Source: Chelonoidis abingdonii (Eukaryota > Chordata > Testudines > Testudinidae). Taken from it: a DNA stretch of 64,000 bases. The stretch spans positions 6,248,799 to 6,312,798 of the forward strand of contig NC_133777.1 in the NCBI RefSeq assembly GCF_003597395.2. Direction: 5' to 3'. The position numbers were made by a program, and so were the translations under genes. Positions 44,475 to 55,974 of the stretch are shown here, one piece after another; positions within the stretch are counted from its first letter, which is position 1, and each line of letters starts with the position of its first letter. The notes below the pieces were generated by a model that worked only from the letters and a program-made list of their open reading frames with translations, had not been told where the DNA came from and did not search any database.

Positions 44475-45242
44475 CTCTGCACCTTAGGCCTGGCCCCTGG
44501 GTGCAATGATTCAGGCTGCTGTCATCAGATTACAGGTCAATTTACACCCAAGAAACTCACGACACACCAAGCAGTTGAGGAGGGTGAAGAGAGGAAGTTT
44601 TGTGTCGGTCTAGAAACCTCTAGAAACCCTGAATAAGGACAAGACTCAGCTATGGGAATCAGACACTTCCTGCAGGTGTTTGGACCATCCACTGGAATGC
44701 AATAAAGCTCCCTCTTACTGCAACTCAATTTTATGGGATGATTCCAAAACCTAAGGGCAAGGATCTTGTTCTTAATTAAACTCTACAGGGATTTAATTTA
44801 ATTCCCACTGAGCCCTGCTGGTTTCTTCTCTACTACATATGACATTCACAGCTACATTTGAGAAGTGACAGGCGAGGGAGAGGGGAATTCGGTTCCTCAG
44901 TCCCATGTCCCTCTTTGCTGAGGCTGCCAAGAATGGGTCAGTTAGCACTGAGCATGTTGTGGGTTCGGGATCCTGATCTCTATCCATCAATCTCTCCACA
45001 ACATCCCAAATGTGCCTCTCATTTAGAAGACAAAGTACCAAACATCCTAGTTATTAGCACTGAGCATCTTCTAAGGACTGGTCATCACTACAGTGTTAGG
45101 TCAAAGTATGACACGAGTGTTGCCCCAACCCGAATTCTGTCCACACACAAAAATCTCTAGCTCATGTTACGTGGTGCTTTGAGCTCGAGCTAGCTGGTCC
45201 CCAAGGGATGGACTGAAACTCTGAGTGCTGCTGACTCTAGAT

Positions 45243-45735
45243 TAGTGGTTACCAAACTGTGGTACATGTCCCGCCGAGGGCACGTGAGACATCTCTCGGG
45301 GGGTTGCAGGAGAAATTGTGTAATGGTGGATTTATTTTATTTATTGTATTTTCATAATGGGCGACTCAGACAGTGCTTTACAGTTCTGTGGGAATTTGTT
45401 GTATAAAATACGGTAGTTAATTTACTTCAGGATGTCCCAATGAGAACACAGAGACACGGACGTAAGGAGCCCTCCCCTCCAATCACCGTACAGCACGGGG
45501 TGCAGGTGCCCAGCACCTGTTCAATCTGAGCTCAGAACTTGGGGGGGGTTGATAATATACACAGCACACTATCACTATATCTGTACGTACGTAACAGGGA
45601 AATACGGACAGATGGCTAAAGCCAGGAAGTGTGAAGAAGGACATATGAAGGATCAATGAGGAGAGGGGTAGGGGTACGTGGGCAGCTGGTAGATTTGGAA
45701 GGGGGTACGCAACAAGAAAAGTTTGGGAACTTTTG
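45243..45735. mobile_element. Non-autonomous hAT element, 493 bp
   Basis: The ends are tagtggttaccaaactgtgg and aaaagtttgggaacttttg. The duplication is ctctagat/ctctaggt (7 of 8), at 45235-45242 and 45736-45743. Confidence 0.78.
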
Positions 45736-45829
45736 CTCTAGGTAGCGATGCAGTGGGGAGACAGCAGCTGGAGGTAGAACTCCTGAGCCGCAAACCCAAT
45801 CGTTCTGCTCCTTCCACCACTCAGTGTAG

Positions 45830-45975
45830 CCACTCGCTGTAGTGACGGGAGGGGTTCTCCCAGCAGTTAACGTGTCTCTCCGAGAGGCAGTAGCTAGGTC
45901 CACGAACTAATTCTCCCATCAACCTAGTGCTGTCTATACCAGCAGGGTCAACTTAACTTTTTACTGCAGACCTGG
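45830..45975. repeat. DNA-transposon-like repeat fragment (ctacact type)
   Basis: It contains aattctcccatcaacctagt and gtctataccagcagg, related to the 30.7 kb copy. Confidence 0.4.
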
Positions 45976-46079
45976 CCTACCTGCTGGCGTACAGACAACA
46001 CCTCATTGGTTCCCAACTCTTCTAATTCCTCTGTGCTCAGATCTGCCTCCTCCATGACCTCCAACAGCTGCTTTTATAG

Positions 46080-46298
46080 CAGGGGTTCTCAAACTGGGGG
46101 TCGGGACCCCTCAGGGGATCATGAGGTTATTACACGGGGTTCACGAGCTGTCAGCCTCCACCCCAAACCCTGCTTTACCGCCAGCATTTATAATGGTGTT
46201 AAATATGTAAAAAAGTGTTTTAAATTTGTACCGGAGGGTCACACACAGAGGCTTGCTATGTGACAGGAGTCACCAGTACAAAAGTTTGAGAACCACTG
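46080..46298. mobile_element. Non-autonomous hAT element, 219 bp
   Basis: The ends are caggggttctcaaactg and agtttgagaaccactg. A perfect 8-bp duplication TTTTATAG lies at 46072-46079 and 46299-46306. It lies in SLC5A10 intron 5. Confidence 0.9.
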
Positions 46299-46560
46299 TT
46301 TTATAGCATCCCCTTGGCTCCCTCCCAGAGCCCTGCTCTCCCTCAGTTCTCCCACCGTCTGAGGCCTGAGTATAAAGTTAAGTCTCCACTTGCTGGAAAT
46401 CACATCCCATCACAGCAGCCAAGCCTCGCTCCCCGGATGGGTTTGATTGTTTGCATGGCTTTTGCCCAGGTGTTCAGTGGCAGAGAGCACCAGACAGATG
46501 CCCTTTGGGACACCCCGTGTTTCAGAGCTCTCAGTGCGATACAGAGTCATGGCTACTCAC

Positions 46561-46665
46561 CGATATTTTGGTGAAGACGGAGAGCAGGAGTGACAGGGCT
46601 GAGAGGTACATCCGGATTCTCTCCCCTCCGAACCGTCTCTGGAGATATTCCGGCATGGTGACGAT
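46561..46665 (-). CDS. SLC5A10: SLC5A10 coding exon 5
   Basis: This exon has 105 nt (35 codons), phase 0, with acceptor gccgctcag and donor gtgagt. It encodes [20 protein letters not shown] through LLSVFTKIS. The intron that follows (46560-35047) is the longest in the part of the gene seen here. Confidence 0.94.
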
Positions 46666-47513
46666 CTGAGCGGCAGAGATGCAGGGGTCATTGCACGGCA
46701 CAGCAGCCCCCTGCCACAGGCAGCTGCAGCCCAAGTCAGAACGGGGAAGCACCTGGACAGCTAATGGGAGCTTGAACAGCGCCCAGGAATTATGGCTGCA
46801 CTTCCTCTTAACCCGAGAAGGGAGGGGCTTTGTGGGGAGCCTGGCACCCTCAGCTTTTGCCTCCACAAAGGGTACATGGCACCCAGCATGCAGGCATACG
46901 TTGCTCTCCAAAGGGCACCAGCAAGCAGGCTATGGGGCTAGGAGAGGGGCTTGGTGCCAGGCAGAGAGGGAGCTAGCTAGGACCACATCCCTCTGGCTTC
47001 TCGTAGGGCCCTGCACAAAGCCAGTCTGTCTGGGGTCTTATACCCCTTGCCAAAGCTTAAAGCCCCTCAGCCTCTAAGATCCTGAAATTAACCAATGAGC
47101 CTAGGAACTGAGCTCAGCTTGCAAGTGGGAGGCTGATTTCACTGCAGGCACCACGGCAACACCAAAGTCATCGTTAGTGTCAATATAATCAGAAATAGGA
47201 ACATGGCTAATATCCCCACCTCCGTGAGGAATCAGCGTTTGCAAAAAATGAACCATGCCACTTGTGTGCACACACATACCCCACTGCTCTCTCCTGGGCA
47301 GAATCAGAACTGCCCGGGTATGTGTCATGGACCCCATCCTGCAGGCTGGTGGGGTCTATTTCACACTCGCTCAGGCAAAAAGAGCAGAGTTCACACAGGG
47401 TCAGGGTTCACTCAGATCCTGCTCTGAGTCGCAGCCAGCCAGTGACAGGATCTGGTAATGGCTAGGAAAATGGGGCTGTCCGACTGTGTCTGGTGTACTC
47501 TGACTGTACTTAC

Positions 47514-47573
47514 CCCAGAAGAGATATAGACTGGTACAAACACCCAGGCCAATGCCAGCAGGACATAGGTAGC
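47514..47573 (-). CDS. SLC5A10: SLC5A10 coding exon 4
   Basis: This exon has 60 nt (20 codons), phase 0, with acceptor tccatag and donor gtaagt. It encodes ATYVLLALAWVFVPVYISSG. The final Gly replaces Glu of human SLC5A10 but matches the Gly seen at this place in SGLT1, so it is not a defect. Confidence 0.92.
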
Positions 47574-48206
47574 CTATGGAGAAACAGGGGCACAGCCTGA
47601 TCAATCACTGTTCTGTCCACAGCAGGACCCTCCAGCTTGGGTCCCATGCAGGAGGCCCGAGCTGGGCCCAGGCCCACTCTGAGATGCACACTCAGATCTC
47701 CATGGGCTCCGTGGAGCATGGGTGTGTCGGAGGGTGGGATACAGAACTCCCCTATGGACACTCCCCATCTCCGCGCTTAGCACCTGGCATTGCTGATTCC
47801 ACAGGTGACCAGAGATTTCATGTTAACTCCTTAAGGCCTTACGTTAATGCAGAGCCCAACCCCCTTGTGGAGAAATGCTTGGAAAACCAGGGAGCCTGTT
47901 TCTGGTCTATCAATTTGCCATAACATCCCCAGTTGGGATGTCTGCCAGGGTTGGACTTGGGATCTCTGGATCTGGAAGCATGGGCTCCCAGGGCATGAAC
48001 TAAGACAGCAGGTACATCAGCAGGCTCCTGAACATCTATATGAGGCCCCGTCAATAGAGGGATACAGAGAGCTTAGCATGGGTTACACATATTTTCCCCA
48101 TCAGCCCTAATGTGGTTATGTGCAAATGCCCCATTAGGTGGGTAAGGCTTTGTCTGTCCCAGCTGGCTCCAGTGACCGATTAGCATAATAAGGCAAAGTG
48201 ACTCAC

Positions 48207-48311
48207 ATTCCATTCAAAGCCAGCGACAGCAATTCCCCCAGCAGCTCCAGTCCCAGCCAGTCCAATAAAGAGCCCTGATCCTTCACTGCTGGCAAAGAGG
48301 GAGGCACCAAT
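48207..48311 (-). CDS. SLC5A10: SLC5A10 coding exon 3
   Basis: This exon has 105 nt (35 codons), phase 0 at both ends, with acceptor ctgcag and donor gtgagt. It encodes [20 protein letters not shown] through AVAGFEWN. The Gly/Ala/Ser-rich helix lines the substrate path in SLC5 proteins. Confidence 0.94.
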
Positions 48312-50802
48312 CTGCAGGCCAAAAGCAAGGCGGCGCATTAGCACACAGAGCTTAGCTAGGCATCGACGTCTTTGCTACGTATCCCATAGGGCTAGCCTGG
48401 TTGCTTGCCTATATACCTTCTCTTGTGGGTTTGACTGGTTGTTTTAATAGATTTATAGATTTGGACTAGATCATACTTGGCTGTACCGCAAGAACCCTAG
48501 AGGCCCCATCCTGTATGTTGAGCTAAAGCAAGTTAGCATCCATATGTTCGGGGCCTTTAGCCTAGGTAAGTGAGGATGAGTTAAAGCAAGTTAGACCTTT
48601 GGCATAGCTAGATGACTACCTAAGTTATGCCCTCTTTAAACTCAACAGGTACACCACAAAGAACATGGAGCTAACATGGTTAGGTCAGAAATAAGAGAGG
48701 GGAGGATGAGCTAATGGTCATTACTAGGTATGAACATGTCAGCCTAGAGGGTAAGCGTCCCCTGATGTTTTGTGGGTGAGGAACTTAAGTCCGGACATGG
48801 AAGGTGGGCACATAGTGGTCAGGCTCAATACGACAGGCAAACCACCATGTTAGATAGTTGGTTAGTTTTAGCTTCTATAGTCTTTCAATAGCTTTTCAGC
48901 TCTCTAGCGTCTCCTTAGTTCTGCACCTCCCAATCGAGAATTGAGGAACCTGGCCCATCAGACTCTCTTGACATGCCAGAGGCGAGACTGGTCCTTTGTC
49001 TCTTACCAGCAGGTTACCAAGGGTGGGTGTGAGTGTGTTCATCTAGAAAGTTTTATGGTGTATAATGCCACATGTACCTCTAGGACAATATTATTTCCTT
49101 TGTCACTCTGATTGATTACTTTTCCATGTGATCATTATTCCATTTATCTCCATAAAAATCTGCAAGGCTGTATTTTGTTCTCAGTTGAGTCATACATCCT
49201 GAGGGTCCTTGCAAAACTCTGTGTAGCCTGATTCTGGGACAAGAACCTTATTATCTTCTGATCAGATCACCTGGTGAGCTTGTAACCCATATTATATAAA
49301 CAAGAATATGAGTCCCCTAAAATCAGGCAACAGCAAGCACCTGCTTTTCGAAGCGGAACAGCGTGGCTCTGTCTATGCCGCCAATGGAACCGTGTTAGCC
49401 AAATGGGTTTCAAACAGGGTTCGCGGATGGCATAGAGCAGACTGCAGAGCCTGGCAAACTGCAAGGAGCCAACTTGGCCACCAGGCATTTCCACGTAAGC
49501 TGGCAGGGCAAATCCACCAGCCAAAGGTGGCAAAGCCATGCTCCAAACAAGGGCACCAGTCCAGCTCCTTTGCCAGGGCTTTGCTCTACTGCCTCAGAAG
49601 AAAGGATCCAAAACAATACACAGCCACTCAAAGAATCTCATTGCCCCTCAGGATATCATCTAATCCTTGGGTTCAGGTCTTCCCTGAACTCAGAGCCCAG
49701 CCAGCTCCTAGGAGCATCTGCTCCTCTGCCTCGAGCCAGGAAGACTTGTATGATTTCCTGTAGTCAGCAGGCCTGTGATGCACAATTACAGCTTCCAGTT
49801 TTAAAAGGCCCATCGGCTAGAAGAGGCGCCCTGGGACGTGCACACTCAGCTAATCCTGAGCTCACTCACAAGGCCGCTAACAGAATTTCTTACTGTTGAG
49901 AGGCAGCTGGGAGCCCAGGGCTTCCTTTCCTCATGCAAACGCTTGTCAGAGAATCACACGTCGTTGCATTTGCTGCAGTGCAGAAGTGACATTACCGAGC
50001 AATGCTGCCCAGACCTGAGCTGCATGTAAGGGATATGGGGAAGGGATCAGCCATCCTGCATTTCTAGACAAGAACGAAATGCGGAAGGAATATATTGGTT
50101 GTAACAAATCTGGGGCCACCTATGACTTTGCAGGAGTCACCACGCTGCCATCATAACCAGGCATGGCTGCTTGGCAACAGCAGGGACAGAATTCAGATCC
50201 TGCTGCTCCAAATGCCCCTACCCAAGCTTAGAGTGGCCTACAGGGAAATCTCGTAGGAGACCACAGGGCAGTAGGTTAAGCACAGATCCCACTGATCTGG
50301 GGTCTGAGTCCTGGTTGACAGGACCCAACAGATCACAGATCTTCAGAGGGGCAGCAGCAAAGAGGGACCCCACCACTGGAGAAATGAGATGTAGCTCCAA
50401 GTCAGGCAGGGGCGGGCAGATGCTGGCTGCCTCCAGGGTAGGAATCCAGTGTGTTCCTGTGTTATGCATTATGGGCCATGATCTGAGATGTCTGGTGATT
50501 CATCGCAAGGTGTTTGAACTGAGTGTATTACAAGAGGTACCCCATGTGGCAAGCCAGGTACTGCGGCAGCTACACCCAGCAGAAGATTGCAACTCCCTGC
50601 TATATGAAGAGGGATAATATTAGTTCCATCTCCCTGGCCACTGGAGGTGATGGTGGGTAGATATGGAGACCCTGCTTCCCTCCTTTTCATAGGGGCAATG
50701 GCTCTGCAACAGAGGCCCAAGTGTGAGACCCGACTGCTGGGACTGTGCTGCATAAAGAGACAGAAGAAAAGCCAGAGAGAGAGAGAGAAGGCATCTACTT
50801 AC

Positions 50803-50874
50803 GGGCCACCACGCCATGCTCCTGCCAGCAAGGAAGTAGCCACTGAGCGTATTCCTATTCACCCTGCATGAGGA
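50803..50874 (-). CDS. SLC5A10: SLC5A10 coding exon 2
   Basis: This exon has 72 nt (24 codons) and is phase 0 at both ends. The acceptor is tttcctctcag and the donor gtaagt. It encodes SSCRVNRNTLSGYFLAGRSM then AWWP, the conserved SLC5 loop before the second membrane span. Confidence 0.93.
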
Positions 50875-53043
50875 CTGAGAGGAAACAGAGATCAGCATGG
50901 AAAGAGAGCAGCCCTGCTCCCATAAACCCCTTCTGGAGAGCAACCAAGAGCCTTTGGATGGATAGCGAGAGCCATGTGACAGAGGGATGATTATAACACC
51001 ACCACCTCACTCTTATATAGAGCTATTCATAAGTACATTGCAAAGGGCTTTACACACGAGGGCCACATCACTATCCCTTTTTCATAGATGGTAAAACTGA
51101 GGTGAAAAAACTTGCCCAAGTCTCCCAGCAGGCCTGCGCTGGAGCAGGTCCTAGAACCCAGGTCTCCTGAGTCCAAGTTGAGAGCACTAGCTTCAAGGCC
51201 ATATGATTATACACTATCTATGGCAGCAACCTGAGCGGGATAGAGCCAATCAAGCATGAGTGGCCATGGAATCAGAGATGATTGTCATACTCAGCATCAG
51301 TGCTGAGCAGAAAGGCTTGGCCTGGAGGTACCACCACCCTACAATGGATGGACTCAGACCTGCTCACACCCAATGGCTGGAGGCCAACAGAGGCTGAGGA
51401 CCCTACCTATGCTGAGGTTTTATTCAACAGCCCAGGAAGTCAACAGGAGTCCTCCTATGGACTGAAATGGATGTTAGACCAGGCCCCTAATACTACCACA
51501 ACTAACAGAGTTCCTCCTTTAGCTCAAGTGGGAGAGGGGTGTGCTTTCGTAAGCCATGGATCCTCCTGCTGAGGACATGTGTGCATGTGTGAATGGACTG
51601 ACGAGCATATCAGACCCCAGGCAGGTAGAACAGGCTGTTCAATTTGTTCCCATAGAGGAGACACTGTTCTGCTCTAACTTGGCCTCAGGTCGTCTCACTG
51701 AGCAATTAGCATCATCAAAATAGAAACAATTATTTCCCATTAAGGATTATGTAGGGGCGGGAAAAACCTTTGCAAATGCACCTATGTCTGTTAAAGCAGG
51801 AGCTATTGAACTGATTCCCTCTGGCCACACCTGCCATGTGTCCTGGCCTTCCTAAGACTCAGCCATGCAAGGCACTGAGTACTCCAGGCCCAGTCTTGCA
51901 AAACACTTAAGCCCATGCTTTAAGCGCACAAGTCCAGTGAACATCTTTCAGCCAGCATTTCTCAATGAACACAATTAGAAATAATCCTTAGCTCTTAAAG
52001 TCAAAGGCATAAGGGAAAAATACCATAAAAGCAATCGCTCCAGGGGCTGTTTAACGTATCTTTGCTTTATATATTGGACGTTGTAGTATTTTGACACCCA
52101 CAGAGTATAGTACTGGGTGCACTGGAAATAAGATTAGATAGGTAGCCCAATCGATCTCTTAGAAGCACCTGAAATAAAAGACTCCACTATGCCAGGGATG
52201 GAACGTGCGGGTCTGTACAATTATGAATGGGAGGTGAGGTGACCATGAAACAGATTCTGTATTAAAAAGTGGGTCATGCTCTGAAAAATACCTGAGAAGC
52301 TCTCAGGCTTCTTTCAGGTAAGCACCTCCAGTTACGTCCCAGGATCCCAGCAGACACACTCCAAGGCAGGCTCCTTTTCCACATGTTCTGAAAGCTGCAA
52401 GATTCACATTCTAGTTGGGCTGACTCAGTGCTTTCTATGCAGATAAGCTGAGCTCTCTGCAGTTTGCTGGGGTGGGATCTCTCAGAGAAGATTTGAGAAG
52501 CCAAGACATTTGCTTTCCCTGGGCCAAAATTTCCCCTCTCCACCCTGTTTGGTGCAGGATATGTAGGAGCAGGCTGATCATCAAGGTGCTCAGCCCTTCT
52601 GATACTCAAGCTGCAGTTTTCGGCGATCCACCGGAGAGACCTGGGACCCAATCCGGCAACCCCTACTCATATAAGGATCCCTTTTTAATTGTTTGAGGAC
52701 TACGAGGTTGCAGGATCAGGAGTGTAGACCCTTATCTTGCAGTCCAAGCCAGGCGGGTGGTCCTGATTGCAGGATCAGGGCCTTAGTTTGCAAAGCACTT
52801 TGGGAACCTTTGGGATGGAGTGAGTGGAAGCTAAGTACCCGCAGCACCTCGCAGCCTCAAGTCCAGAAAGGCACGTAGCTAAGGTGCAATAGTAAAATAA
52901 AGCAATTAACTAACGAGGATTTCAAAAACTAGGCTCCCGGTCCTTTCAGGTGGCACCTGAGAAGCCAGTCCTGAGAGAGGAGACAGAAATTGCAAAGATT
53001 TAAGTACATAACAGCAAATTAAACAAACGAAAAAACCTCTTAC
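50875..53043. other. SLC5A10 intron 1
   Basis: No gene was recognised. It holds a CORE-type SINE relic (51000-51190). The rest is unassigned. Confidence 0.55.
51000..51190 (-). repeat. MIR/CORE-type SINE relic
   Basis: The signature tttcatagatggtaaaactg, then cttgcccaagtc, reads as a CORE-SINE on the - strand. It lies in SLC5A10 intron 1-2 space near exon 2. Confidence 0.5.
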
Positions 53044-53157
53044 CCATATTCCCACAGCCACATTCAAGGCAAAATAAGCCACAATGACAATAATGTCAGC
53101 AACATTGAACGGCTGCAAAGGGGTAACTGATCCAGTGGTGGAATTGTCACCCATCAT
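53044..53157 (-). CDS. SLC5A10: SLC5A10 coding exon 1
   Basis: The start is taken as the first of two adjacent ATGs (53157-53155), giving MMGDNSTTG, which aligns with the human N-terminus; 53154 is equally possible. An in-frame ATG further upstream (53214) would add 19 hydrophobic residues that the family lacks, so it is not preferred. The exon ends with NVAVGIW and donor gtaaga. It holds the extracellular NST glycosylation site and membrane span 1. Confidence 0.9.
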
Positions 53158-55974
53158 CCCGACGCTCCCTGCCCAGCCCCAGAGAAAGCAGCAAAGTGTC
53201 AGAGAGACAATCACTGACTCGGTAACTGATTAGCTTGCCGCTTCTGGGAATTGATCATTAAACAACCCGGAGCTAGGATTTTCGCTTTGCGAAGTAGTTT
53301 ATGTGGACAGACAGGTTGTCAAAGTACAGCCTAGCTTCTGCCTCCCTCCCTCTTTCTGCTAACATATGGCCACTCAGAGCTCCAGGAACCCACAGCCAAG
53401 TCCAGGGAGTTAGGCAGTTGTTGAGTTGCAAACATGGTTTCTGGCTGTCTGCAATCAACTGAATGTAAACTAGCTCCTCTTACGCCCAGCCTTGAATTGC
53501 GATGCCCTGAGAGCGATGATCTTGGAGGCATGTTCCTCAGGTATTTAACCACGGGCTTTACTTTGCTGTTTCTCAAGGCAGAGCACGATCTAGTCATTCT
53601 CTCCTTCTTCACTCTGTTTCCAAGTGGAGGAGGAAAGCTTATCTGACAGAACAAAGGAGGTATTACAAGCAGCAATGACCTGATCTAAACATGTCCTGCT
53701 TTAGCTTCAGACCACTGGATCTCACATTGTGGTCCCGTTGACAGACAGAATGAAACGTTTCGGCTGCTATGGGGAGCCATCGGTTTCAGAGTATCTCTCT
53801 CTCACAAAGCGATCCACAGAACAATAAAGTTTGAAACAGAGTAGACAGAAAAGCTCCTGGTTAGAAGAACAATTGCACTGGAACAACCATCAAGGGTTTT
53901 GTCGAAGGCTCGTTCCTCAATGAACATTTCTGCTGATGAGATAATCCCCTCCAGGGTACAGTTGTGGGAGAATAGGTGTGCTGAGGCCAACATTTTCAAA
54001 TTTGGGTGCCAACAGCTAAGCCCCTATATAAACAGGCTGAATGTTGTGGGGGTGGAGAACTTCTGGTAGCCACTGATTTCACTGGTTTGAAAACATTGTT
54101 CTGGGACCATACATTTCCCTCCAGCACTACAGTCTGTGGTTGTAAGATTTACCATGAGAGTATTGTGATATGACAAAAGGCTGAAGGTGAAACCAGCAGC
54201 AGCTGCAAAGACACAACTTCTCTTTGCTCACAACACTCTGGCAACTGGCCATGGGAGGAAAGCAAAACCACACACACGTCATGAGTCTGTCACAATTTCA
54301 CTTGAAGACGACAGGGCCCTGGAATCAAACTTTGTGGATTCCTCTGTCATCAAAGAGGGAGAGCCAAAGCAAAGCTAAGGGACCAGACTCACTAACAGTC
54401 CCGAAGCCCAGTCTGCAGCCATCTTCAATTCTACTACGGAGCTGCAGCTTGAAGGCACTACAAATGCCAGACACCACCACTCCGTCTCCATTCTGCTCAG
54501 AGAGCAGATAAACTAGATTTCTGTGCCTCTTCTCCACTCCAGCTACTGCCCCCACAAGAGGATGGGGCTCCAAACACCAGTTCCTGTATTAAAAGGACCA
54601 GTCTTTCCATTTGATTCACCCTGAGCCTCATAAACACATACAATATTCATTTCCTGCCCTGTACTGTTGAGTACTGCATTGCTGTGCACAGGAATTACTG
54701 ATAGAGGTGACTACAGTTTAGTGCTGAGTAATGCGCATAGACAGGACTGCACGATTATAACGAGAAATGCTTGCTCTCCTATATGTGTGATAACACTTAT
54801 TAATCAAACTGTTTTATGCTTTGAATGCTTAGCCAACAGACTCTGTTTTATTTAAGATCGTGCTATACATTATAATCACATACCTTAGGGTTTAATTAAT
54901 AAAATGTAGAGCAGTTACTCATCTGAACAGATTATCAGACCGTCTTTCCAACATTTTGACCTAGTCACTGAAGTGCCTAGGGTATCTGCGACTTAATTCT
55001 GTAAACGTTTGTGTGCCTACTCTTCCTATTTGACTTAAGTTTTAACAGGCCATACCCTTGCTATATAACCTGCATTAATACACGTGGAGCCCACGTAAGT
55101 GTTACTATGTCAACTTGGTGTAACTAGTAACACCGCTAAACTGCTTAATAATCTACTTGTGTTAAAGTATAACCTAGATACAGTGCTGTATTTTGACATC
55201 TGCCACATACTTCTGGACAGGAAATATAGAAATCAAATTTAGAGACAACCACTTTATGAAAGATAACCTCACAGGGTTATCACTGATTGCAGTAATATTT
55301 GACACAAAGGGATTTCCAAGTTTAAAAGCAAATAGAATTTGGCTTTATATTGCATCTCATCTACTCAATATACCTTGTAAGGCAAATGATAATTGACTAA
55401 CTGCTTGCAAATACAGAATTCTAACCTCAGCAAAGGCTCATTCATTCCCTTCAATGTTAGGAAGGCCTCCCTCTCTTCGCTGGAGAGAAAGTCACAGCAA
55501 AGGTGATCTTCACTTCCCTCTGGCACTGCCAAGGATTGTTTGCAGCCATTTGCAAGGGATAATAAATTAGAGATTGGCCTGCAACAAAACCCCAGATTCA
55601 AATTCCAAACTCATTCGCCCTGTAACCGGGCAAAACAAATCCCTAGGTGTAAATACAACTAACTTGGGAGATCAGAATCCAGCTCCAAATCCAAAATGTA
55701 CCATTGCAGGTAAATCTATTATAGGAGGGCTGGTAGCACCACCCGACTGCCTGACACTTCCCATTATAAATCCCTATTTTTGGCTGCTTGGAAAGATTAG
55801 ATTTTTATCAGCAAATGCTGGTAAACGTCAATTTCACTGTAAACACACAAACCAATACAAAAAATCTCCTTAGATATCAGTCATAATTAACAGATAGTCA
55901 AAGTAAGAAAAATGATGCCTCAGAACTTATTAGAGTTTAAATTCACGCAGGGCCAGGTAGGCAGGCAGAGCTTC

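Larger units (their letters stand above)
35047..46560. other. SLC5A10 intron 5 (about 11.5 kb)
   Basis: It contains a full MIR relic, a MIR-like piece at 35915-36070 (gtggggaaactgaggcaggg) and another near 37060-37250. It also holds a CR1 fragment, a cluster of three hAT elements (43.2-44.5 kb) and two more at 45.2 and 46.1 kb. The segments 36.1-37.0, 38.2-40.9 and 42.4-43.1 kb are GC-rich and unassigned. Confidence 0.55.
46666..50802. other. SLC5A10 introns between exons 5, 4, 3 and 2
   Basis: Apart from exons 4 (47514-47573) and 3 (48207-48311) nothing coding is recognised. Introns 4 and 3 are short (848 and 633 bp), and intron 2 is about 2.5 kb. No clear repeat was identified in 48320-50800. 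Confidence 0.55.

Noticed and set aside
53155..53214. Upstream in-frame ATG for SLC5A10 giving 19 extra hydrophobic residues
   Set aside because: SLC5A10 in other vertebrates starts near the NST sequon; the extension lacks family support.
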